From: Seriola aureovittata
Taxonomy: Eukaryota > Chordata > Actinopteri > Carangiformes > Carangidae
DNA length: 64,000 bases
Direction of reading: 5' to 3'
Assembly: GCF_021018895.1 (NCBI RefSeq)
Contig: NC_079380.1
Span: 11,102,236 to 11,166,235 of the forward strand
Position numbers and translations under genes: made by a program. This document shows positions 41,401 through 52,806 of the stretch, piece after piece. Position 1 is the stretch's first letter. Each line of letters opens with the position of its first letter. The notes beneath the pieces were generated by a model, which was given only the letters and a program-made list of their open reading frames with translations, was not told the DNA's origin and did no database searches.

Positions 41401-44400
41401 GTGAACTTGTCATGTAGTGAAAGTCTTGTCAGCTTTTATCTATCCAAGTTCAATATCACCATCTGATGCAGCATTAGGTAGCACTTCAGCAAAATTGCAG
41501 TTTCAAGTACAGCACAATACAGTACAGTAAAAAAACATATATACAGAGAATGCTTAGACCGCGCTGCATATGAATGCACTTCAGATGTGTGGGAGCAAAA
41601 AGAGAACAGTAATACATGCCTGTTAAGACTCATCTCGGGAGCAAGGAAATGTCAGCTAAGAAAGACAGAAAAGAAGTAGGGAAAAAAGGGGAAGATCCAG
41701 CAAAGCGTGAGAAAAATAATCAACAGGAAATTAAACCCAGAAACCACAGAGACATCCACAACCTGTGAAGGTAAAGAGCAGCAGAATCCCAAAGGATGTG
41801 TATTCTCATGTACTAGAAAAGTTTAGCAGATAAAGCAGTTTAAGAATTCAGATCATCATTTTCCGAGGAAGAATTTTGTTGATAGAGTAAAACAGACAAG
41901 GTTTGTTGTGGATGGTGGGTCTAAGAAGTTCCTCACCTCTCCCATGCTTGGGTTGTCGGCTTTGTGAGCAATAAGGCGCTGGTGGACCTCCTCAGCCAGT
42001 CTAGCATTCTCCTCTGGTCCCCTGAAAAACAGAGTGATGCAGTAGAGAATTACCAAATAAATTCAGTAGAAAACTATTTCCAGTGTATGCAAGCCTTCCA
42101 TACTTGCGATAACGGACTGCAGGGTACTCCTTAAGCGTGTCACACAGAGTTGCAATCTGCTCCGCCAGATTCTCCATCATTTTGGCTTTTTCTTCATTCG
42201 GCTTGGAGCTATAGAAAGAGTACAAGGATGTCGGGTCATCCACGGAGAATACCTGCAGGGAGAGGAATTGATATATTCGCAACAGTCAATCTACACTATT
42301 CAATATTTTTACATTAACAATGGAAACACTTACTGTGTGTAATGTGAAATTGTGTTCATATTGATGAACCCACAGAGACATGTGACCCCGCTCTACAGTT
42401 CCCCTGAACTCTATGGAGCATTTTAGCACTTCTCAAGCTCGTCTTTCAGCTCAATGTTTTGGTTTTCATGGATTGCAACTTGTGTTGCACTCTTATTGCT
42501 CTCATCAGCCTAATTTTCAGCTTCAGCAGCCAGGAATTTAAGTGAAAAGGCTCTGATAAACCAACTGAACACTGCCTGCCCCACACCAAATACCACACAG
42601 ACAAAATTAATGAATAGCTATTGAAGAACATAGAGCATATTGTAGCTAGAGGTAAGAGATTATTATTCCCAGCTGCTGTTGTTTAGAGTTAAAATGAAAG
42701 TGAATAAGAACAATGTGGCCAAAAAATTAAGAGCAAAGAGGATATATATCCCTACCTGGGACTCATACGGCAGAAAAGCAACGTTGATCTCTTTTAAAGT
42801 CTTGACAACCTTGGCAACTCTGGATCTCCCAATCTCAGCAAAGAGACCATCTGGGCAAGCTGTGGAAAATTATATTGTGAAACCGTCAATGTTTTGCACA
42901 GAAAATTTTAAAATAACTGATTGATATAGGTTTGAGCACTGTATGTTTTTCATGGAATTTCTATATGAAATGAATGGTACAAATTTGCACAGAATACAGT
43001 GCACAGACACACACAAAGACAAAAGACTTACTGTCAGTGAAGAAGATGTGTACTGCTTTGTAAGTAAAAGCAGCATCTTTGAAGTCATTAATGAGAGCAC
43101 GTACAGACTGTAATTGAAAAAATTTTTTTTTTAAAGATTAAGAATATGAGAAAAATCACATTATAGAGGCAACTCTAGGGAAAAGGGCAACAGCTAACCT
43201 TCTCCACTGGTGAAATCAAATAAATGGCCTCCAAACTAGAGATGGGCTCCCTGCGTTTGTTGATGTCTTCCACAACTGAAAAGCAGAAAAAGCAGGAATT
43301 GTGCTTAAATCTTAACAATCTGACTTTACCAATACCACATAGAACTGCAAATAAAATATCAACATCATTACTTTTATGTGAAGTTAAACACAGTAATATA
43401 AAATATAGTAAATGCTGGGATTAATTTCATTTGTGTATGGAACTCCTAGAAGGTTACAACATCAATCTCCCACGGGAAACTCAACCAACTGGTTCTTACT
43501 TTAAATAGGATGGTAAAACTGTTCACAAATACAAATCCAGATTTTCTTTGATTGTGATTTGGTGAGTGAAGGGGCACTGATGCGAACCGTATCTTCATTT
43601 TCATCAAATCAGTAGGTGATCACTTATGCCATGGGGACAGTGGGCGTTTTCAACTTGAGAAAGATTACATATACCCAGGTGTAATGTACAGAACAGGATG
43701 AGCATTTTGTATGTAGCCAGGACAACACATCGCACATGAACTACCAAAATCCTACTCTAAACATTGCTCTGTAAAGGCAGTTTGAAGAGGCTAGCAGAAG
43801 TAAAGCAACACTTGAACAAGTGTATCTGTTGGTTTTTAAAGTTAGATCTCTTGTGTATGCAACCATTAATTATCTGCATACTTACTGGTCACCCCCTCTG
43901 CCAAAATGTCAGACATCTTGCAGCAAGAGGACAGAATTCGCATGCTCATGTGGTCCACAATAAGAACCTGAAAAAGATAAACAGGGTTAAATTCCGTATG
44001 ATAAAATCAGGGGGTTTCTTAATTCTCATCGGGAAACTATTACCTTCCATTCTCCATCCTTCTTCACACTCTTAATGACCCCATTGAGGATTTCTGTAGG
44101 AGGGAAGAAAAACATTAATATATTATTACAGAACTATCAATAACATCTGAGGAAAAATTCCAATCTCGGCACAAAAAAAGTTAGGTAAAACAGTTAACAA
44201 GTATTGGACTTTTAGCAGCAACTTCAATGCAGTGATAAAAATTCCGTTTGTAAAACAGAGGTAATATTACAACATAATAGTATTTTATGTGATAGCTATG
44301 AGTCACAAAACTCTCTTACACAAGTCATATTAGGTCAAATTTATCTCTATGAAGTACAACAAAGTGTGGCATATAATCTATTGCAAACCAGTGGCTAAAG

Positions 44401-46941
44401 GGTAAAAGAACATATTTGTGGCTTTATTGAAAGATTTTATTGATGCCTACAGTTTACAAGACAGATAAAAAGGGCAAGTTGAAATGTTGGGAATTTAAAT
44501 GGGAATTTCCATCTGTAAACACAGTTAAATTAAAAGGTTAAGTCAGATATGGTTTAAAAAAAAAATCAGGAACCAGGGACTTTTTTTTTTTTTTTTTTTT
44601 TTTTATAAAACAAACCCATATTTAGCACTTGTATTTACCAACTCAGTCAGTTGGGTGAAACTTCCTTGTTGTATACTCTTGAGATTAGAGAATGAAGATC
44701 AGACAACAGCATAGTTGTTACACCGACTATATATAGGTATGGTACTACTGATGAAACAAACTGCAGAACTGAGGGTCTCCTACAGTGTTTTACAGTGCAG
44801 GTGGGCCAGCTTGGCCAAAAGGCCCTCAGATCAAACATTAACTTTCAGGGTAATACAGCAGTGGCACTATTTCACACAGCAAAAGCCATTATATTTACTG
44901 TAGCTATTGTTTAGGCCATCATCTTCTCACCAGGATCTGAGAGAGTTACCACCTCTGCTAAATAGTTAAAACTACGTCCTCAATCCCTTAACACTTAACT
45001 GCCAGTGTTTTAATAGTGCACAGAAGAAAGGACTGTGGAAAGAGACATAAAAATGAAGAACTACACTGATGTGATATGTTTTTCACTCAACTTCCTTGTT
45101 AACACAGCAGTAATTCCCTAATGCGTATGATTCATTGTTTTAGGTTTTCTTACCATATCAGTTACTAATTGACATCACAATTGTTTAATTCACTCATAGT
45201 AAGTTTAATTCACTCATAGTAATCACTACATGATGAATTGCTTAAGAAACAATAATTGGTGTTTATGGGGTGGATAATGTTTATTTGTTTCTGGGTCGGG
45301 ACTATCAAAATAAGATGACAGAACTTTGATCTATCCAGTACTAACATACATTCAAAAACTTAACACACTCTGCCAGAATCACATAATATGAGCTTACAAC
45401 AAATGATGTACATGTACTACTACTTACAAGAAAGATTACAAATCATTTTTATGCTTTTTCCATAAAAAATGAATCACATTCATGATTTTTCTTGCATTGT
45501 CCAACCTATTTCCATACAGAGAACTGGAAAATATGACTACTTGTAACTGGGGTTTCCTCCATCAAAGTAGACAGCCATCAAGCCATCTCAGTCCATGTAT
45601 TTGTTCTTTTTTAAAATGTAGAAAAATATCTAAATGAAAATGACACAAGTCTGATTTGCTTGTAACAGAATGCTGCATTAGGTCTTACCTGACTTTATTA
45701 TGTCTATTCTCTGAGTTTATTAATAATGATTATAGTTTATTTGGCATTGTCAGCTATGACAATTTCGATTGCGCACTCCCATGCTTTTACTCAAGTTATA
45801 TGGACAACAATATTTTTGAGCATCAGATCAAGCTCATAAGACCTGGCCACATGCCACCATTCAAACATCATTTATAGATTTCCAAAGTCCAGCCCTGCAA
45901 ATGCAAATGCTTTATATTTAAATTGGTAGCAAGTTCAAAGAAATGAAGGTGTATATTCCAGACCTTATAGAAATAATTAGGTTATAGGCCTACAAGAAGA
46001 GCAAGTTAGTTGCTGGTCTGGTCTCTGAATCCTGAGCAAGCTCAGGGTTAAATGTATTACCTGTACATACCATAAGATTACAGCACATTTGAGTGAGGGT
46101 GTGTTCACACCACACTCCTACTTTTATACAGGAAGACAATCTAGAGTTGCAGTGACATCTAACCCTTGGCATAGAGAAAAAATTGTGCTGACATTATAAG
46201 TAGGTTAAAACAACAATAATTTAATTTCAATTCTTAAAATATTATATGAAAAAAAACATGCATAATAAACATTATCATTACATAACTATACAAAGCTTTT
46301 TGTCGTTGTAGAGACTTGTAACACACAACCACAACGTATGACTTAATATTTACTACTAATACTACTACTACTACTTTTAAAGCCTTATTGATTTTATGAA
46401 GTATTAATGACGTTTTGTAACAAAAGTTGTGATTCTGTTGATGTTTAATAGTTTACCGCATAAATGTGCCAGTTAATTTAGTCCAGCACAAGCGAAGTTT
46501 CTGAACTTCCTTCTAGGTTAGCTAGCTAACGTTAGCATAAAACTTGGACTGTCACAATTACACCTGCTAACGCCGCGATGTTTTCTCTTTTAACGTCAGC
46601 CAAATATCACAACAAGCCACCACTTCCCCTCAGACAATATTGTTAACAAGTCCTGCAAAGCAACAACACTGCTTTTTTGTTTATCCACGACTAACATTAT
46701 TTTCTTCGGTATTGTTAGTATTTTAATTTGGACTCGAGCAGGAAGAAACATTTATCGGACCGACATCTCCAGCAGTGTTTTGTGTTATACGTAGAGCGTC
46801 AGTTTATGAAGCTGCTACGCAATTAAATTCGATTAATTGACCTGTGTCTTTTTGTTGTAATAAACTTATGAAAGCAGATACGTTACAACGAATGTGTCAC
46901 TTACTTTCTCCAACTACCGCCTTTAGCCCAGTCGGTGCCAT
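35457..46941 (-). CDS. stxbp2: Syntaxin-binding protein 2 (Munc18-2), 591 aa, 19 coding exons
   Basis: Sec1/Munc18 protein that clasps syntaxin and guides SNARE assembly in regulated exocytosis; human STXBP2 loss causes familial haemophagocytic lymphohistiocytosis type 5. Exons in coding order: 46941-46905, 44093-44044, 43967-43886, 43275-43199, 43107-43032, 42859-42756, 42252-42104, 42021-41937, 41282-41152, 41023-40916, 40305-40248, 40148-40083, 39814-39734, 38044-37903, 37694-37588, 37504-37406, 37312-37227, 35806-35649, 35536-35457. The sum is 1,776 nt, all junctions in frame; human STXBP2 is 593 residues. The protein starts [13 protein letters not shown] and keeps [64 protein letters not shown] and [37 protein letters not shown] and [11 protein letters not shown] favour STXBP2 over STXBP1. 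Start chosen by homology. Its large first intron (44,094-46,904) and introns 13 and 17 hold repeats but no other gene I can see. Confidence 0.97.
35940..36500 (+). mobile_element. Possible hAT-like fragment in stxbp2 intron 17
   Basis: Begins TAGGGCTGTCACTTTTTATT with the palindromic ATTCGAAATTCGAAT, resembling the end of a hAT element. Downstream an open frame (36296-36484) is enriched in Lys/Glu but has no recognised domain. The opposite terminal repeat was not found. Confidence 0.3.
44581..44604. repeat. T24 homopolymer
   Basis: Twenty-four consecutive T in stxbp2 intron 1. It may mark the A-tail of an antisense retroposon. Confidence 0.9.
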
Positions 46942-47000
46942 CTTGACAACAGCCTGCTGCCTCGTCGGTCACTTCCTTGTCAAAGCCTGTATGGTTAAGG
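46930..47000 (-). promoter_or_regulatory. stxbp2 start region
   Basis: On the minus strand the start codon lies in TGTCAAGATGGCACC. CAAGATGGC is a YY1-type motif that overlaps the ATG. An ETS-like AAGGAAGTG lies about 30 bp upstream (minus strand of about 46,969-46,977). No TATA box is evident. Confidence 0.45.
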
Positions 47001-47279
47001 CATAGAGGTTTTGACAGTGAAATGTTGCCCCCTACTGTCTGACACAGTTGTTTTAAGAACACATCTCATTCACAGTCTATGGCTGTAATAAATAATATAT
47101 CTGTTTAGCTACATTAATTCTGAATTATTCCAATCTGAAACAAAGCCTTTACAATTTCTGGTTGTTTCTAAAGATTCACGGCAACTTGTCTGGCCTGGAT
47201 CAAGTACAGTCATGGATGAGACAATGGGCAGCTGGGAATGGACCATGGATGTTTTAATAGAGCATAAGTCATTTTTAGA

Positions 47280-47600
47280 ATCTTTGTTGTCATTTTCTTC
47301 TACTCATTCTCATTTTGTGCCTATTTCTAGTCGTATTGTATTTTCTTTTTGTTGTAATTTTTTGTCTACTCAAACTCTCTTTGGCTTTTTTGCATCTCTG
47401 TGTGCTCATTTTGCATATATTCTACTCTTTTTGTGTCTGTTAAGACATTTTGTGTCTCTATTTAGTTGTTTTCCATTTGTATTTACTCATTCTCTGTCTG
47501 TTTGTGGATGATGGCATCTCCTCTGTGACATTTTTTGCCAAATTATACTTGTTTTGTGCCTCTTTGTGGTCATTTTGTGCCCCTCTGTAGTGGCTTGGTT
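47280..47600. repeat. Degenerate minisatellite (TTTTGTGCCTCTTTG-like units)
   Basis: Variants of CATTTTGTGTCTCTTTGT recur irregularly (for example near 47,309, 47,408, 47,450, 47,553 and 47,570), forming a T/G-rich array with 20-40-bp spacing. Confidence 0.6.
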
Positions 47601-48682
47601 GACTTTCCAGCAAGAACTGTCATTTCATACAGAGGTTCTGGTCAAGAGGCATCCTGATCCCTTGGCCTCTGGGCCTGTGCCCTGTTGGCCCATTCAGAAA
47701 TCCAATCCATCCATTCATGAGTACAATGAAACATAATCTCTTGGCTTTCAACAAAGCAGTAGTAGTACTTATCAGCCAATGACATCATAAAATATAATTA
47801 AACCATATTTTGAATCGGACTTTCAAAATGAGTGGCAGCTATGAATAAGAAGCAGCTGCAAGAAAAAAATACACACTCTTTCTTGCCAGTGTCTCAGGAG
47901 ACACACTGTGAGAGATCCAACTGGCCACTTTTCATTGCCAAATATATTTGAGGGTATCATTTGATGGGCCTTGGGAAAACCATGTCATCACCTCATCATG
48001 ATGGATGAGGAGCTCAGCAGTTTGTTAGGCATGATTGTTGTGAGGATGCATCAAAGACTTCAGATTGTTTGGACAAGCCAAGCACAGTTCTCTAATTCAT
48101 ACTTGGGAGATGGTCTGATGAGGCTCATGTCATATTCAAAATGATTTATAAACTGTGATTTTGAAGCATGTGAGAACAAGTGTTAGCTCTTAAAACAAGC
48201 ATTACTCGGCAACCGTTAAGTTTGTATCTCTATCAACACAAAATTTCTGTGACACTCAGGACTAAACTCGCAAATATAGTGGAGCCAGAGAATCAACAGC
48301 GCTGTAGCATCACAGTATACCATAGTAACATCATTCCACCTCCAAATAGGGTATTATCATGCAATTGCTGGTAATACATATTTTTCAAATGAATACCATA
48401 CCCAGGAATTAGGTAACCCTAACCCTAACCCAATCTTGTACTAATTTTATTATTTTAGGTGATATAGTGAGGTGGCGTTTAGCCTCTAACTTTGTGTAGT
48501 GTTGAAAAATAAACAGAGTCAGGGTAGTTGTAACTGGAGTCAACAAAGGAGTAAATTCAAGGAAATATTTTTTAACAAATACTTTATTTGTGGGGCACTG
48601 ACCTTCTGATCTTGGAGATACATAGTATGACAACCATCCAATCAGAAACTGGTTGTTGTTGTTAGTTTTTCACATAAAAACG
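47601..48682. other. Repeat-rich intergenic DNA with a short telomere-like tract
   Basis: No gene supported. TAACCCTAACCCTAACCC at 48,414-48,431 is three TTAGGG units on the other strand. Confidence 0.6.
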
Positions 48683-48835
48683 TTAAACCGTTTCCTGCTG
48701 GTCCAGGGGATCAAACCTCTGGCCACAAAGTGACATCTTCATCCTGAGGTTAAAGATGTGGCCATAGAACGTGCAGAACATGAGGTATACCTTCATAAAC
48801 AAACACAGCCACATCTCATGAGCGAATAACTGCTT
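48683..48835 (-). CDS. Orphan exon-like open segment of unknown function (50 codons + stop)
   Basis: A CTAACAG acceptor is followed by 50 open codons and TAA. The peptide has a hydrophobic, membrane-like stretch (MWLCLFMKVYLMFCTFYG) followed by a basic and polar tail ending in FDPLDQQETV. Composition looks protein-coding rather than random. I do not recognise the family. It could be the last exon of a small membrane protein gene on the minus strand between pet100 and stxbp2, or a fragment of one. No upstream exon in matching phase was found. Confidence 0.35.
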   Translation of the reverse strand, partial: KQLFAHEMWLCLFMKVYLMFCTFYGHIFNLRMKMSLCGQRFDPLDQQETV

Positions 48836-49113
48836 CTGTTAGGAACAACCAAACCAATATACCATGACGTAAAAATGAAAAAAGCATTAGAATGACATTT
48901 ACATGAAATATACAGATAATCATTAACTACACTGTTAACCCTTGGTCAACTAATTTATGCAACCGCAGTGAATGAAAAGTTTTTACAACAGTGGTAAACT
49001 ATCACTGTAAATGGACACAACTAATTTCTCACTGATAAATTCAATTGTTTTAGGAAATCACAAGTTGATAACCTGTGTGCAGTTAAGGTATGACAAGTGA
49101 TACAAGCAATTAC

Positions 49114-49289
49114 CAGCTGCAACAGTTTGGCTGTTATTGTTTTCATCTTGTGAGTCTGTGTGCGTCATCATGGCCAAATGTGGCCTTGGAGACTTAGGCA
49201 CCTGCTGAACAACCAGAGTACTTTTGCAGGTCTTTATATTTCTGTCTGTCTGTATGTGGACAGATTTTGTTATAGTGATAGCGTCACAA
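49114..49289 (-). other. Possible exon on the minus strand
   Basis: A TCTTGCACAG acceptor, a 176-nt frame open in one phase only, and a GTAATT donor. The peptide is polar (QQVPKSPRPHLAMM...). Its end phase does not join in frame to the exon-like segment at 48,683-48,835, so either the two are unrelated or this one is fortuitous. Confidence 0.2.
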
Positions 49290-49589
49290 CTGTGCAAGAC
49301 ACAGTCACAAAACTTACCAGGTTTGTAATTAAGATGAAAATGAAGGCTGTAGTCAGAAGTCATTACTACATGATAACATGAGAACTCAGTATTCATTAGT
49401 CAGAACATCAACATGTTAACAGGCGTTGTGGCTGATGTTATCCCTTTTCAAGATGGTCTATTATTTTAGATTAAATCTACCTTTATCTGCAAGGTGAAAA
49501 ACATGATACAGATAAAGAAACATTCATGCAACAATCATGAAGACAAAGAAACATTCAGTGCCTCTACAATGTAATGTGCAACTCTACTT

Positions 49590-50060
49590 TTTGCTCTAGC
49601 CTGGTGTTGGTTGCATCATGGTGAGGGGCTGTTTATCTGCAGGATCTACGAGGCTTGTGGACGTAGAAGCTACAATGAATGCAGCAAAATACATATAAAT
49701 CACAGACAACAACCTGCTGCAGTGTTAAAGTTAAGTGGGACTTGTGGAAACAGTTATTTTCCAAAAAGTTACCCAGAATTTTAACGACGACTGGAAGAAG
49801 TAATTGCTGCCATGGGTGCCTGTATTAAATTCAGATTTAAAAGGGCTTAATTCTTATGCAACCACTTACTTTGTGTTTTATGTTTGTGACAAATTCACAG
49901 TTTATAAAGATTTATTTTACGCTTTGGTAATGAAATGTGTCCCTGTTGATCATTTTCAAAATGCCTAATTACATCCACTATGATACAGTGTTGTAAAACT
50001 CTAAACAGAAAAAAAATCCAAGGGGGTGAATACATTTTAAAGGCACTGTACAGCACTAAA
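49590..50060. repeat. Probable transposon-derived interspersed repeat
   Basis: GGTGAATACATTTTAAAGGCACTGTA at its right end and TTCTTATGCAACCAC inside resemble remnants of Tc1-derived fish repeats. No coding capacity. Confidence 0.4.
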
Positions 50061-50412
50061 AGAATCATGATAATTACATTATATCCAACTGGATATATAA
50101 TCAAATAATTCAAAATAAATCAAATTATTATTTATTTTACGACAGTACAGTCACAGCAACTCAACGTATCAGACATTTAAACACAAGCAAAGAATTCTGG
50201 CATTTGAACATGAAAATCAAATATAATATTAGGCTTATTAGGCATAATTAATCCCTGGAAATAACCCAGCACACCTTTGGGATGTGTTAACTTTGCAGTG
50301 GTTTCCAATGTGATGTCATACTCCAGTCCACTTTCTTTTGCCAATAAAACATTCCTGGATAATCCTCCGTCAATGGTGCTGAGAACTCATGCACTTCTTC
50401 GACACATAATCC

Positions 50413-51504
50413 TCAGTTCTCAGATTCAACAGAAATATCTTTTAATATTCGCTGTTCCCTACGAACACGCATTCGCTCTTTGAAGTCCTCCAACTCTTTC
50501 CTCTGAAAACAAATATAGCACAGTCATGATTATCATCATATGCTGTGCTGTGCAGCATTAAATCAAATACATGGCATTGAAAACACTGTACCTTATGAAG
50601 AGGTTTGTAAAAAAAAAAGCTAAGGAAACATGAAGACAGACAAATTACTCTAAATACAACAATAATTTGTGGTTTCCAGTGGAGTCATGATAGAAGGTGG
50701 AAAAGGACGCTGTACAATTATTATCTGAATTTATAAAAGAACCCCATCTGACTTGAAAAATATGTGGTCTGTCAGTATGATTAGAAATATTGAAATGTAC
50801 CATCACAATAGAGTGCTCCGATAATCTCCATGTGGTTTCACTGTGCCATTTATCTGATTGCTTTAGAGTGATATAATAAGGAAACACCAATATGGAGTGT
50901 TTAGTGATAAAGACAAAAAAAAGAAGAAAATGAAAAAATCACAGGTGTTAATGGTGGTGAGCTATGAATATGCAATCATTACCACAAACAATTGTTTCTT
51001 CTTTATGGACAGTATGGCCTTAAAAAACAGATAAGCTCTGTGTATTACACTTACATGCTGTGCCTCGTTAGGGGGGAAGATCTCCCTCTGGATACCATAC
51101 AAGATGCCATAAGAGTAAAGAGAAAGACACATCTGTTATTACAAGAAAACATATTAAGCCTCACAGAATGGACTGATCTAGGTACATCTATGAACAGCAT
51201 TACTGACCTTTCTCTTTACTACGTATTCTTCAAAGTACTCTGCTTGATTAGAGACCCAGAACATGGCCACGGGAAAGGATAGATACAGCATCATCTGCTC
51301 AAAACAAAAACAAATGAGCTAGCCAGTGAGTTACAGTGGAAAATTGTTAGTTAGCTTCATGATAATGGCTAACTAGATCGAACCACAAAATCTAGACCGA
51401 TTCGTAAGATTTTTAACCTTATAAACCAATGCACATTAACTATCCACGAATGCTGTCTAAACATGTTTGCAACTTACCCTAAACATCTCTATTTTAACAC
51501 CCAT
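50413..51504 (-). CDS. pet100: PET100 cytochrome c oxidase assembly factor (78 aa, 4 exons)
   Basis: Small mitochondrial inner-membrane protein needed for assembly of respiratory complex IV. Exons in coding order: 51504-51478, 51294-51208, 51087-51055, 50502-50413; the sum is 237 nt with all junctions in phase 0. It starts MGVKIEMFRMMLYLSFPVAM, an N-terminal segment acting as membrane anchor and import signal. VSNQAEYFEEYVVKRK, then EIFPPNEAQ and a charged KELEDFKERMRVRREQ helix follow, as in vertebrate PET100. Human PET100 is 73 residues; the extra residues here are the divergent C-terminus. A candidate poly(A) signal (minus strand) is at 50,131-50,136. Confidence 0.95.
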
Positions 51505-51550
51505 TTTGACTCCGACTCCGGACGTTCCACGGGGAAATGTTACCTAAACC

Positions 51551-51586
51551 TCGGCCATCACTAAAGACCTTCACACTACTTCCGGG
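51551..51586 (-). promoter_or_regulatory. pet100 promoter motifs (YY1 and ETS/GABP)
   Basis: GATGGCCG (minus strand of 51,552-51,559) is YY1-like. CCCGGAAGT (minus strand of 51,578-51,586) is a consensus GABP/NRF-2 site. Both lie within 85 bp upstream of the ATG and are typical of nuclear genes for mitochondrial proteins. Confidence 0.6.
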
Positions 51587-52064
51587 TTTGCAGAAGGTCC
51601 AATCAAATGAAAGCTAGGACGCAAGCGTCAGGGCTATCAGTAAAAAATATTTTTAACCATGGGATCGTGCATCTGTGTTTTTAACAAAGCTGGAATTTGA
51701 CAGTAATATTTTGATACTTTACATTTTTTTTTGTCACTTGGATAACATACAATTTGAAAATCTCAAAATCTGAGGCTTACCTTTGGATCGCAGCTGACTT
51801 TCAGTTTAATGACATTTGGAGCCGCGTTTGTCCACCAAGGGGCGCCGCAAACCACTGGTTTTGTCTATATGTCATTCTCTGCACTTCTGGTAAGATTTGC
51901 AATAATTAACTGCAAAAAACTTTCATTGGTTGTTACTCTTGAATCTCATCCGTGGATACACCTGCTTTTCGTTTGTTTTTCTTTTTATTCCCAGGAAGTT
52001 AAATTATATGTAATCTAATCAGATATTTATTATTTCGTGTCACTTAGTTCAATGTGTCACATTC

Positions 52065-52330
52065 CAAGTGAAGTCAAATTTATTTATTCAGCCCAGTATC
52101 ACAAATCACAAATTTGCCTCAAGGGGCATAACAATTCAGCATTACGACAACCTCTGTCCTTAGATCGTCATGTATACAGAATAGAGCCACAAAGTACGAT
52201 CGAGCAACTTTCAGCTGTCGCCAACAGTCCTATCTGTGCCACATGACGTCCTATCCACCATGACTACTTGGAAAGAGGGCTTACTACACAAACTTAAGAA
52301 GAGAAAGTGATAGGCACACAGCCTGAACGC
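52065..52330. repeat. Common fish interspersed repeat
   Basis: GTCAAATTTATTTATTCAGC..., ATCACAAATCACAAATTTGC, CCTCAAGGGGC and CCTCTGTCCTTAGA follow in the order I recall from an abundant percomorph repeat. Bases 51,505-52,064 otherwise show only the pet100 5' flank. Confidence 0.6.
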
Positions 52331-52669
52331 TAATGTGCTTTAAGGAATTAAAAAATCATAGGATTAGACAGATGCAGTGATTATCAACTTTTAAAGGGAA
52401 AAGGATCTAACAGTGGCACCAATACCTTTGGGGACAATTGTAGTAGTTGTAATTTGTTTGTTAACTTCAGGATAGAGCAACAAAACAGAAGCTGATTTGA
52501 CCGAAATTGAATGAAAGTTTAGTCTTACTTTTGCACGGTGCATTTTTTTTTAAACTTTTAAATACATCTTCTATAGTTGCTGTGTACCTAAATGTCCTGT
52601 CGTATCTACTCAACGTTTTGCCCGTTGTCCTAGTGCACCTGCACAGATATAATTTCTCCTCTCAGTTGC

Positions 52670-52806
52670 CGCTAAAGTTGCAGTCGACGTGACGCGCTCT
52701 TTGCGTCCGAGACGAAAGACCTACGCGTGACGTCATCGACAACGAGAGGTGTTCAGGATCCTCGGAGAGAAAGATCCCGCGCGCCCTGGCAACCTGATAT
52801 ACCCAG
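52670..52806 (+). promoter_or_regulatory. CpG-rich promoter with CRE and a likely 5' noncoding exon
   Basis: CpG-dense sequence contains the full palindromic CRE TGACGTCA (52,728-52,735). It is followed by a stretch ending in CCCAG and a GTAAAC donor at 52,807. This is a good candidate for the transcription start and first exon of a plus-strand gene extending right. Confidence 0.5.

Noticed and set aside
35457..46941. Assignment of the Munc18 gene to stxbp1
   Set aside because: Several segments ([32 protein letters not shown]) follow STXBP2 as I recall it rather than STXBP1, and the neighbours are those of STXBP2.
50645..50890. An 81-codon minus-strand frame inside pet100 intron 3
   Set aside because: Lies wholly in an intron, without splice support or protein similarity that I recognise.
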